From NCBI GenBank assembly GCA_018365815.1, contig JAGZJH010000041.1, positions 1 through 19,936 on the forward strand: a stretch of 19,936 nt of DNA. Reading direction: 5' to 3'. Below the pieces are notes generated by a model, which did not search any database, was not told where the DNA came from, and worked only from the letters and a program-made list of their open reading frames with translations. Position 1 is the stretch's first letter, and every line of letters starts with the position of its first letter. Source of the DNA: Erysipelotrichaceae bacterium (GTDB lineage: Bacteria; Bacillota_I; Bacilli_A; Erysipelotrichales; Coprobacillaceae). A program made the translations under genes and the position numbers. Below, in pieces: positions 1 to 6,800 of this stretch.

Positions 1-1026
1 AAAGTGATTTGTGGTTTTTATATTAGTGATTTAGCAGTAATTGAAGAAGGTGCAAAGTATTTAATTATTACAAGTATTAGTTATATATTTGTAATGGTTT
101 CTTTTAGTTTTAATTATACTTATCGATGTATGCGTAAAACAAAAGTGACAATGGTGATTAGTTCTATTTCAGTATTAACTAATTGTATTTTTAACTATTT
201 TTTAATATTTGGAAAATGTGGATTTCCAGAATTAGGGATTGCGGGAGCAGCATTAGCTACTTTATGTGCAAGGGGATTTGGAACATTATGTTACATTGTT
301 TATTCAATTAAAACAAAGCAAGTGTTTATTGGGAGTTTTAAAGAAATGTTTAAAGTAGATATGAACTTTTTTGCACCAGTCATTCGTCGTATTTTACCGA
401 CTGTTGTTAATGAGGGGTTATTTGGTGTCGGTCAAACGTTATTTTTTAAAGCATTTGGAATGATTGGAGTTCATGCAGTAACATCAGTAGCCATTGCAGA
501 TCGCATTTCAAATTTATTTTTTATGGTTATTTGGGCGATTGTCAGTGCGGTTCAAAGTATTATTGGAAATACTCTAGGAGAAAATAATCTTCGTGAGGCT
601 AAAAAATATGCTGATTATTTTATGGGAATGGGGCTGATTGTTTCAATTGTATTAGGGGTTTTAATGGTGATTAGTTCGCCGGTATTGATTAATCTTCTAT
701 ATGCAAATGAAGGCCATTTAGTTAAAAATGCGGCAACGATGATTTTATTTGCTTATTCTATTAAAATAGGGTTGCGTTTATTTAATGCTATTATTTTTGG
801 CATGCTTAGAGCCGGAGGCGATACTAAAGTATTGGCTTTATTAGATTCTGCTATTTTATATACCGTCGGATTACCTTTAGCGTTTTTATCGGTGGGGGTA
901 TTTAAATTCGATATTGTTTTTACAATTGTCATTATTCAAATTGAACAAGTCATTCGTATTATTTTAGCGTTTAAACGTTATAAATCAGGAGCTTGGTTAC
1001 AAAATGTGACGGCAGATATTGCTTAA
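1..1026 (+). CDS. MATE family multidrug efflux transporter, 5' end outside window
   Basis: The reading frame is open from base 1, so the gene begins upstream; about 341 C-terminal residues are visible of a family usually near 450. The protein is a run of hydrophobic helices with short loops, about eight to nine of the usual twelve membrane segments. Near bases 800-830 it has LRAGGDTK, a signature typical of the second half of MATE/NorM-type exporters. MATE proteins use a Na+ or H+ gradient to export cationic drugs and metabolites across the cytoplasmic membrane; the substrate cannot be read from sequence. The gene ends with TAA directly at a hairpin terminator, so it is not co-transcribed with the next gene. 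The GTG at 4 is internal, not a start. Family assignment is firm, substrate unknown. Confidence 0.9.
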   Translation, partial: KVICGFYISDLAVIEEGAKYLIITSISYIFVMVSFSFNYTYRCMRKTKVTMVISSISVLTNCIFNYFLIFGKCGFPELGIAGAALATLCARGFGTLCYIVYSIKTKQVFIGSFKEMFKVDMNFFAPVIRRILPTVVNEGLFGVGQTLFFKAFGMIGVHAVTSVAIADRISNLFFMVIWAIVSAVQSIIGNTLGENNLREAKKYADYFMGMGLIVSIVLGVLMVISSPVLINLLYANEGHLVKNAATMILFAYSIKIGLRLFNAIIFGMLRAGGDTKVLALLDSAILYTVGLPLAFLSVGVFKFDIVFTIVIIQIEQVIRIILAFKRYKSGAWLQNVTADIA

Positions 1027-1052
1027 GATGAAATTTAATTCATCTTTTTTTT
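1026..1052 (+). terminator. rho-independent terminator after the MATE gene
   Basis: AGATGAA (1026-1032) pairs with TTCATCT (1039-1045) across a 6-base loop, followed by a run of eight T. It overlaps the last base of the MATE stop codon. Confidence 0.8.
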
Positions 1053-1090
1053 GTCGATTTATCGATTATATAGAAAATTTGTAAATTATA

Positions 1091-1099
1091 TGTTAAAAT
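1091..1099 (+). promoter_or_regulatory. probable extended -10 promoter of the O-antigen-ligase-like gene
   Basis: TGTTAAAAT is an extended -10 (TGn plus TAAAAT). No good -35 lies 17 bases upstream. A transcript would start near 1106, leaving a short leader that holds the GGAGG ribosome binding site at 1124-1128. This makes the TTG at 1100 unusable as a start. Confidence 0.4.
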
Positions 1100-1144
1100 T
1101 TGTATGTCAAAACACAAGGGTATGGAGGTGTTATTATTAAAACG

Positions 1145-2305
1145 GTGATGAATTGTTTAAAAAGATTCGAGTATCATCAGTTTATGTTACTGATTACAAT
1201 ACTAGCGCTTTTTTTACCTTTTTATATATGCTTTATTATTTGGTTATTACAATGTCTATATTTGTTATATACTAAAGAAATGATTCAAGCCTATCAACAT
1301 CGTACCGGTTCAAAGTATGTTTTATTATTTTCGTTAATTAGTATGTTAGTGTCACTTTTTTATCGAAATTATATTGGTGCAGGGTGTACGATAATCGTAC
1401 TTTGTGTATTATCCATAGTCATTTATTATATGGAACATATCACACTTTCTTTATTTGAATGGTTAGTGGATATTATTTTAGTGATGAGTATATTTAGTGC
1501 TGTTTATGGCTTATTTGAATATGCGGGTATTCTTCATTCAATTGGGGTCAATCAATTTGAAGTATTGGTTTTAGATGGCCCATATGAAAGGTTAAATTCT
1601 GTTTTTTTTAATGCAAATTATTATGCTACTATGATTGAATTTTTTGTGATTTTAAGTGTTTATAAATTATTAAGGTGTAAAAAGAATATTAAAGTGTTTT
1701 TTTACTTAGGGGTTATTTTAATTAATTTCTTTTTACTTTATTTAAGTGGTTGTCGTACGGCTTGGCCAGCAATTGGTTTTGGTATTTTGGTATTACTGTT
1801 GTTTGATCAACGTTATGGGGCATTTAAATTAATGATGGCACTAGGGTGTGTATGTCTCATTGTTTTCTTGATTTATCCTGAAGTATTCCCACGAACAGAT
1901 AATATATTGGAATATTTTGGTGTTCGTCAGGGAATCTGGGAAGTTGCTATTAAGTGTATTAAAGATCACTTATTTTTTGGTGAAGGTCCTTTAACTTATA
2001 TGCATATTTTTGAACAATATGGAGGCGTTTATACGCAACATGCCCATAGTATTTATTTAGATCCTATTTTAAGTTATGGTCTTGTTGGAGTGGCTTTGAT
2101 ATTTCCTTATGTTTATGCATCGTTAAAATCACTAATTAAAATGTATCTTCAAAAAAATGATTTATCATTATCGGCATTGATGATTGGCACATTAGCCATT
2201 GTGTTAGTTCATGGAATTATGGATTATACAGTTTATTTTGTTCAAACAGGATTTTTATTTTTAATGATTATGAGTTCTTATGCAGTTTATGAACATCGTA
2301 AGTAA
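1145..2305 (+). CDS. O-antigen ligase / Wzy-type polymerase family membrane protein
   Basis: Polytopic membrane protein of about 386 residues with some ten to eleven hydrophobic segments. The centre holds the family hallmarks: FFNANYYA, then LSGCRTAWPA at the start of a helix, then a large extracellular loop with RQGIWEVAIKCIKDHLFFGEG and QHAHSIYLD before the last helices. This order matches the Wzy_C domain of O-antigen ligases and related glycan polymerases, which transfer lipid-linked glycans at the outer face of the membrane. In a Gram-positive setting it could act on teichoic, capsular or glycoprotein glycans. No glycosyltransferase neighbours are present, so the substrate is open. The start is uncertain: GGAGG at 1124-1128 is 16 bases from this GTG but only 7 from an in-frame ATT at 1136. 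Terminators bound the gene on both sides, so it looks monocistronic. Confidence 0.75.
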   Translation: MMNCLKRFEYHQFMLLITILALFLPFYICFIIWLLQCLYLLYTKEMIQAYQHRTGSKYVLLFSLISMLVSLFYRNYIGAGCTIIVLCVLSIVIYYMEHITLSLFEWLVDIILVMSIFSAVYGLFEYAGILHSIGVNQFEVLVLDGPYERLNSVFFNANYYATMIEFFVILSVYKLLRCKKNIKVFFYLGVILINFFLLYLSGCRTAWPAIGFGILVLLLFDQRYGAFKLMMALGCVCLIVFLIYPEVFPRTDNILEYFGVRQGIWEVAIKCIKDHLFFGEGPLTYMHIFEQYGGVYTQHAHSIYLDPILSYGLVGVALIFPYVYASLKSLIKMYLQKNDLSLSALMIGTLAIVLVHGIMDYTVYFVQTGFLFLMIMSSYAVYEHRK

Positions 2306-2336
2306 GGTATCTTGAGTTTAACGAAGGTACCTTTTT
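2304..2336 (+). terminator. rho-independent terminator after the O-antigen-ligase-like gene
   Basis: AAGGTATC (2304-2311) pairs with GGTACCTT (2326-2333) with one G-T wobble, followed by T to 2336. It starts inside the TAA stop codon. Confidence 0.8.
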
Positions 2337-2347
2337 GATAGGAGAAA

Positions 2348-3207
2348 ATGATGAGAAGCGAAAAGGAAATGTATGATTTAATTTTAAATGAAGCTAAAAA
2401 TAATCCCCTATCAAAGCGGTGATGTTACATGGTTCGAGAACGAATCCTAATGTGACAAAAGATCGTTTACAAGATTTTGATATTGTATATGTCGTAGATC
2501 AGATGGAATATTTTTTAAATAATGATTATGTCAAACGTTTTGGTGAAGTTGCCATTATGCAACCCCCTAATAAGATGACACTTTTTGAAAGTAAAAACAG
2601 TGAAACTTTTGCTTATTTAATGCAATTTAAAGATGGTAATCGCATTGATTTAACTTTAATGAGTGAAGAGCTGGTTGAAAAATATTGTTATCAAGATCAG
2701 TTGGCAAAAGTGTTATATGATCCTGTGGTGATTTTTAAACCAATTCCAGTAGCAAACGATTCTTCATATTATATCAAAAAACTGACCCAACAACAGTTTT
2801 ATGATTGTTGTAATTGAATGTTATTGGGTGGCAACTTATGTGGCTAAAGGATTAGTACGACTTGAATTAAATTATGCTTTAAAACATTTAAATGAAAATG
2901 TCAGAGAGATATTATTAGTGATGTTATCATGGAAAGTTGGTCATGAATATCATTATCAAATCAGTGTAGGAAAGTATTATAAATATCTTGAAAAGTATTT
3001 AGAGGCTAATTCATGGAGATAACTATTAACAACTTATCCCACAACAGATTATGAAAGTATGTGGATTGCCCTTTTTAATTTATTAACAATGATGAATGAA
3101 GAAAGTCAAATTTGTGCTAAATGTTTGGATATGATTATCATTTAGAAGAATTTGAAAATAGTTATCATTATATCACTACTCTTTATCATAATAAAAACAT
3201 TCCTTGA
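2348..3207 (+). pseudogene. broken aminoglycoside 6-adenylyltransferase (ANT(6)/AadE-like)
   Basis: Fragments in two frames join into one ANT(6)-type nucleotidyltransferase. It opens MMRSEKEMYDLILNEA after TAGGAGAAA, a good ribosome binding site. Inserting one base near 2410 restores the junction NNPLIKAVMLHGSRTNPN, which contains the nucleotidyltransferase GSR motif. The frame continues with QDFDIVYVVD, whose paired aspartates match the catalytic DxD, to 2813. One extra T at 2814/2815 shifts the frame; the rest reads YWVATYVAKGL, then SWKVGHEYHYQISVGKYYKY, both typical of the family's C-terminal domain. A TAA at 3020-3022 interrupts it, and another one-base loss near 3126 precedes GYDYHLEEFENSYHYI and the final TGA at 3205-3207. 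Four lesions in about 860 bases mean the gene is dead. Intact relatives adenylylate streptomycin. No mobile-element remnants flank it. Confidence 0.88.
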
Positions 3208-3230
3208 TGATCGTTTGAGGAATGCTTTTT
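3196..3230. terminator. bidirectional terminator between convergent units
   Basis: CATTCCT (3198-3204) pairs with AGGAATG (3218-3224), with AAAAA on the left and TTTTT on the right. It can serve the plus-strand pseudogene and the minus-strand hydrolase, whose stop codon is at 3235-3237. Confidence 0.75.
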
Positions 3231-3234
3231 GTTA

Positions 3235-4038
3235 TTAAAAATCTTTAATTTCGTCCATGGGTTGATAAGTAATGTTTACGTTTTGATAAGTTGTGAAAAA
3301 ACCTTTAAAAATATGAATTTGTTGGTATATTGGTTGTAATGTATTGTTGATAATGCCTTCACCACAATGAATGAGTTTATCAATAATATCAATTTCTAGT
3401 GGTTCATGACCACCGCAAATCGTATCAAAATCGTTTTGATATTTTTTAATTGTTTTAATATGTTGAAGCCATATTTCAACGACCTCTTTTCTTGATGGAT
3501 TAGGTCTGACTAATAATTCTAAGTGTTGTAAAGAATCACCTGAAAAAAGAATTTTATCTGTTTTGTCTAGTAGAAAAATTGATCCGTTTGTATGTCCGGA
3601 AGCTAAGTAAACTTCAATCGTTTTATCCCCTAAATCAAATGTAAAGTTTTCATTAATGGGGATTAATTGAGTAGGTTGTTTAAAATCAATCAAATCATCG
3701 ATTTTAAAGGGAGAGTCAGGATAGGTGTTTAAAATAGAAGCTGCATAAAGTTGGCGACTTTTTAAATCTATTGATAAAGCAAGTTCTAAATCATTTTGGT
3801 GAACGTAAACTTGATTAAATTGGTTAATTCCTCCGGTGTGGTCAACATGACCATGAGTTAAGACAACATCATAGGGTAAAGCAGTGATAGTTTTTAAAAA
3901 ATCTGAAATACGTCCTACACCAGTTCCGGTATCGATTAATAAGCCTTTTTGGCTTCCTTGAATAAAATACATTGTTCCTAGTCCAAATTCATCAATACGA
4001 TAAACATTAGGTTTAATTATTTCAACATGATAGTTCAT
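3235..4038 (-). CDS. metallo-beta-lactamase-fold hydrolase
   Basis: A 267-residue cytoplasmic protein with the complete di-metal site of the MBL superfamily: THGHVDHTGG gives H62, H64, D66 and H67, SGHTNG gives H149, SGDS gives D168, and GGHEP gives H211. The closest general type is the YflN/glyoxalase-II-like group of small hydrolases acting on thioesters, lactones or phosphoesters; the substrate is not readable. The start is the ATG at 4038 because GGAGGTAA lies just upstream on the minus strand. The frame stays open to 4152, but that extension would run into the divergent gene and has no ribosome binding site. It is divergent from an RpiR-type regulator about 105 bases away, which may control it (inference). 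It shares a terminator with the pseudogene it converges on. Confidence 0.88.
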   Translation of the reverse strand: MNYHVEIIKPNVYRIDEFGLGTMYFIQGSQKGLLIDTGTGVGRISDFLKTITALPYDVVLTHGHVDHTGGINQFNQVYVHQNDLELALSIDLKSRQLYAASILNTYPDSPFKIDDLIDFKQPTQLIPINENFTFDLGDKTIEVYLASGHTNGSIFLLDKTDKILFSGDSLQHLELLVRPNPSRKEVVEIWLQHIKTIKKYQNDFDTICGGHEPLEIDIIDKLIHCGEGIINNTLQPIYQQIHIFKGFFTTYQNVNITYQPMDEIKDF

Positions 4039-4120
4039 AAAAAATTTACCTCCATAATAAAAGAGTATGACTTTTTGAATTAAAATGCAATTAAAAAATG
4101 AATGTGTTAAGGTTTTAATA

Positions 4121-4126
4121 TATAAT
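4121..4126 (+). promoter_or_regulatory. -10 box of the RpiR-family regulator
   Basis: A perfect TATAAT with no convincing -35. Transcription would begin near 4133, which rules out the ATG at 4132 and favours the ATG at 4144 behind GGGTGAT. Confidence 0.45.
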
Positions 4127-4143
4127 AGAAAATGGGTGATTGT

Positions 4144-4914
4144 ATGCAACAAATTATTTATACTTTATTAAACTATGTTAATAATGCAATGAATGAAGAT
4201 ACATATTATACAATTGCATTATCTTTATTAGCGCATATTCATGAGGTAGAAAGTTGTTCATTAGAAAAAATTTCAAGTTTATGTAATGTTTCTTGTGCCA
4301 CAATGAATCGTTTTTGTAAACGTATAGGCTACGATAACTATTCGACTTTAAGACAGAATTTACGCTTATCTAATATTCAAGATATTCATCATGCCAGTGC
4401 TAAAATTTCGATGCAAAAGGAAGTCAATGAATTAATTTTTAAAGCATTTGATGAAGTGATTCTAACTTCTTTAAATGAAATCGATACTTCATTAAAAATA
4501 ATTCATCAAGGTCAAAGAATCGTGATTGTGGGATATGGGCATCATCAAATTTTAGGTTATTTGTTACAAAAGAACTTATTTTCATGCGGAAAGATGTGTG
4601 AAGTACCTATTGATCGTATGAAACAACTTTCGCTTATTCGATCTTTAGGTGAAAATGATGTTTTAATAGTCACTTCATTAAGTGGACAATACTTTAACAC
4701 ACGTTCATTAATTGAAAATTATATTAAACATTGTCCTTGTCAAAAGATACTTATTACACAAATGGAGTCTAAAAAGGTTAATTTGAAATTTGATAGTGTG
4801 ATTAGAATTGGACAAACCTATTCTAAAAAAATATCACATTATATTGTGATGCGTATTTACGATTTAATTGTTGAAAGATATACAGAACAATATGTCAGTG
4901 AAATTAGAGAGTAA
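4144..4914 (+). CDS. MurR/RpiR family transcriptional regulator (HTH plus SIS domain)
   Basis: 256 residues. The N-terminal third (about residues 20-75) is an RpiR-type helix-turn-helix: YYTIALSLLAHI, then CSLEKISSLCNVSCATMNRF and CKRIGYDNYSTLR. From about residue 100 follows a sugar-isomerase (SIS) domain with RIVIVGYGHHQILG and VLIVTSLSGQYFNTRSLI, the fold that binds phosphosugars in this family. Such proteins repress or activate sugar-catabolic genes in response to a sugar phosphate. No obvious sugar operon adjoins it; the targets could be the divergent hydrolase or the downstream MFS transporter, now a pseudogene, only 50 bases away and without a terminator between. The start is chosen at 4144 because GGGTGAT precedes it at a workable distance and the -10 box is too close for an earlier start. 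Confidence 0.85.
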   Translation: MQQIIYTLLNYVNNAMNEDTYYTIALSLLAHIHEVESCSLEKISSLCNVSCATMNRFCKRIGYDNYSTLRQNLRLSNIQDIHHASAKISMQKEVNELIFKAFDEVILTSLNEIDTSLKIIHQGQRIVIVGYGHHQILGYLLQKNLFSCGKMCEVPIDRMKQLSLIRSLGENDVLIVTSLSGQYFNTRSLIENYIKHCPCQKILITQMESKKVNLKFDSVIRIGQTYSKKISHYIVMRIYDLIVERYTEQYVSEIRE

Positions 4915-4963
4915 TCGGTTTTAAATTGGGAAAATATGTTATTATTTTTAGGGGAAAAGTAAA

Positions 4964-6136
4964 GTAAGTTTTAAACATACATTATATGCAAGTTATTTAA
5001 GTTATATTACACAGGCGATTGTCAATAATTTAATGCCATTATTATTTGTTACATTTAATGAGCAGTTTGATATTTCATTAGGAAAAATAGGGTTACTAAT
5101 TTCAATAAACTTTTTTGTACAAATTATTGTCGATTTATTAGCAGCAAGGTATGTTGATGATTTAGGATAACGTTTGTGCATTGTTTTAGCTCATATACTA
5201 AGTACCATTGGGTTAGTTGGTTTAGGAATTTTACCATTTGTTTTAAATGATGCTTATATTGGTTTATTAATTGCAACTATTTTAAATGCAATAAGCGGGG
5301 GATTGATTGAGGTGTTAGTAAGCCCAATTGTAGAAAGTTTACCTGGTGAGCAAAAAGATCAAGCGATGAGTTTGTTGCATTCTTTTTATTGTTGGGGTCA
5401 TGTGGGAGTAGTATTACTTTCAACGATATATTTTAATTTAATTGGATTAAATCAGTGGTTTTATTTACCGATTATTTGGGCATTGGTGCCTTTGTTTAAT
5501 ACTTTTTTATTTATGAAAGTTCCTCTTCATCAAATAGAAGCCAATCAAGAACATTCTTCATTTAAGTATTTATTTTCGTCAAAATTATTTTGGATTTTAT
5601 TTATTTTAATGATTTGTTCAGGAGCCAGTGAACAAGCGATGTCTCAATGGTCTTCATTATTTTGTGAACTAGGTCTTAGTGTGTCTAAAACAGTGGGTGA
5701 TTTATTAGGACCTTGTGCTTTTGCGTTATGTATGGGAAATGCAAGATTGTTTTATGGTATTAAAGGGGAACGCTTAGATTTACGAAAGTGTTTATTCTAT
5801 AGTGGAATTGGTTGTGTGGTCAGTTATTTGATGGCAATTTTATCACCGATACCTTTAATCAGTTTACTAGGCTGTGCTTTAAGTGTAGGAATGATGTGGC
5901 CGGGTGTGTTTAGTTTAACGAGTCAAATTTATCCTAATGTTTCAACGACTTTATTTGCTTTATTAGCCTTAGCTGGTGATGTGGGGTGTTCCATTGGACC
6001 GGGTGTCGTTGGAGTAGTGAGTGAATATAGTGGTGAATTGAAGTTAGGATTAGCTGTTGCAATTTTATTTCCATTATTCTTAATAATAACTTTAGTAAAA
6101 TTAAAAAATAAAAAACTAGAAACATTATTGTCATGA
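4964..6136 (+). pseudogene. MFS transporter with in-frame stop and no start codon
   Basis: One frame encodes an MFS permease of about 390 residues. It begins near VSFKHTLYASYLSYITQAI at 4964, where a GTA stands instead of a start and an in-frame TAG lies at 4949. It runs through the first helices to ARYVDDLG, hits TAA at 5168-5170, and continues without a frameshift in RLCIVLAHIL to the end. The rest is intact, including PIVESLPGEQKDQAMSLLHS after helix four and the second-half segment EQAMSQWSSLFCELGLSVSK. The likely ancestral codon at the stop was a tyrosine, by analogy with the usual MFS loop 2-3 motif (inference). A downstream start at TTG 5174 would lack the first two to three membrane segments, so the product is unlikely to work. 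It may once have been controlled by the RpiR regulator just upstream. Confidence 0.85.
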
Positions 6137-6147
6137 GTTCTAGTTTT
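6112..6147 (+). terminator. hairpin over the end of the MFS pseudogene
   Basis: AAAACTAGAA (6112-6121) pairs perfectly with TTCTAGTTTT (6138-6147), and the TGA stop lies in the loop. The trailing T run is short, so it may act together with the next hairpin. Confidence 0.5.
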
Positions 6148-6155
6148 ATCATATG

Positions 6156-6180
6156 AAATAGGGGCATAGGCCTCTATTTT
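6156..6180. terminator. terminator between the convergent MFS pseudogene and GNAT gene
   Basis: AAATAGGGGC (6156-6165) pairs with GCCTCTATTT (6170-6179), one G-T wobble, loop ATAG, then TTTT. It overlaps the stop codon of the minus-strand GNAT gene. On the minus strand one pair becomes an A-C mismatch, so it should work better for the plus strand. Confidence 0.6.
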
Positions 6181-6638
6181 GCTAATTGTTGAATTTGATT
6201 AAAATCTAGTCTAAAGAAATGATGATCATCTCTTAGCTGAGGTGACATTGTTTCATACATTTTAATACTTCCTTCATTCCATTTTAAACAATCCCAGTCA
6301 ATACGTTTACAATCATTTTCTAAAGCGACTTTAGCCAATGCTTTAAAAATACTTTTTCCTACCCCTTGATGACGTGCTTTTTCATCTACAAATAAATCTA
6401 GTAAATACATTCCTTTTTTGCCGGTCATTGTTGAAAAGGTATAATAATAAAAGCCCATGCCTACGGGCATATCATCTTTAAAACTGATAACTGCATTGCA
6501 TAAGTGATCTTTAAAAATAGAATCATGTAGTTGAGTGGGTGTCATTTCAATTTCGTCACCTAAATAGTGAGCAAGTTTTAAAATCATGTCATAAAGTATG
6601 TTAATTTCATTTTCTTGAATTAATCTTGTTGTTATCAT
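6174..6638 (-). CDS. GNAT family N-acetyltransferase (diamine acetyltransferase-like)
   Basis: 154 residues, the usual length of a single-domain GNAT. The acetyl-CoA pyrophosphate loop is ARHQGVGKSIF (R89, G92, G94), preceded by the beta-4 strand MYLLDLFVDE. Then come CKRIDWDCLKWNEGSIKMYE and a C-terminal strand with FFRLDF. The LDLFVD and RIDWDCLKWNEGSIKMYE segments resemble spermidine/spermine or thialysine acetyltransferases (SAT1/SAT2 type), so polyamine or a related amine is a plausible substrate, but GNAT substrates cannot be assigned from motifs alone. AAAGGGATT lies in front of the ATG at 6638. It has its own extended -10 promoter and appears monocistronic. Confidence 0.85.
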   Translation of the reverse strand: MITTRLIQENEINILYDMILKLAHYLGDEIEMTPTQLHDSIFKDHLCNAVISFKDDMPVGMGFYYYTFSTMTGKKGMYLLDLFVDEKARHQGVGKSIFKALAKVALENDCKRIDWDCLKWNEGSIKMYETMSPQLRDDHHFFRLDFNQIQQLAK

Positions 6639-6670
6639 TGTAATCCCTTTCTTTGTTTAATATTTTTTTA

Positions 6671-6679
6671 ATTATATCA
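6671..6679 (-). promoter_or_regulatory. extended -10 promoter of the GNAT gene
   Basis: The minus strand reads TGATATAAT here, a TGn plus perfect TATAAT. The -35 region is weak. The leader would be about 25 bases. Confidence 0.55.
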
Positions 6680-6800
6680 TAGAATGATGAAAATCGATAT
6701 TTTTTTAGGTTTTAGGTAGACAATATTGATTAAATAAACTAAAATAACACTGTATTTTTAATTAATAAATAAATATTTGATTGTTAAAAAGGAGAAGAAT

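Noticed and set aside
1100..1144. TTG 1100 as the start of the O-antigen-ligase-like gene
   Set aside because: It overlaps the likely -10 element and has no ribosome binding site upstream.
2410..3126. Programmed frameshifting in the ANT(6)-like gene
   Set aside because: Three shifts in different directions plus a nonsense codon, without slippery heptamers or a repeated signal, fit decay better.
4039..4152. A longer N-terminus for the minus-strand MBL-fold hydrolase
   Set aside because: The extension has no ribosome binding site and would overlap the divergent regulator's promoter and start. GGAGGTAA precedes the ATG at 4038, and the family N-terminus begins there.
5168..5170. Stop-codon readthrough or recoding in the MFS gene
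   Set aside because: The codon is TAA, rarely recoded, and the gene also lacks a start codon, so loss of function is simpler.
5934..6167. A 77-codon minus-strand frame over the end of the MFS pseudogene
   Set aside because: It runs through two terminator hairpins and antisense to conserved MFS sequence, and shows no protein-like features of its own.
6640..6800. Purine riboswitch or PurR box upstream of the purF-like gene
   Set aside because: I could find neither the conserved junction bases of a purine riboswitch nor a paired PurBox; the region is only AT-rich.
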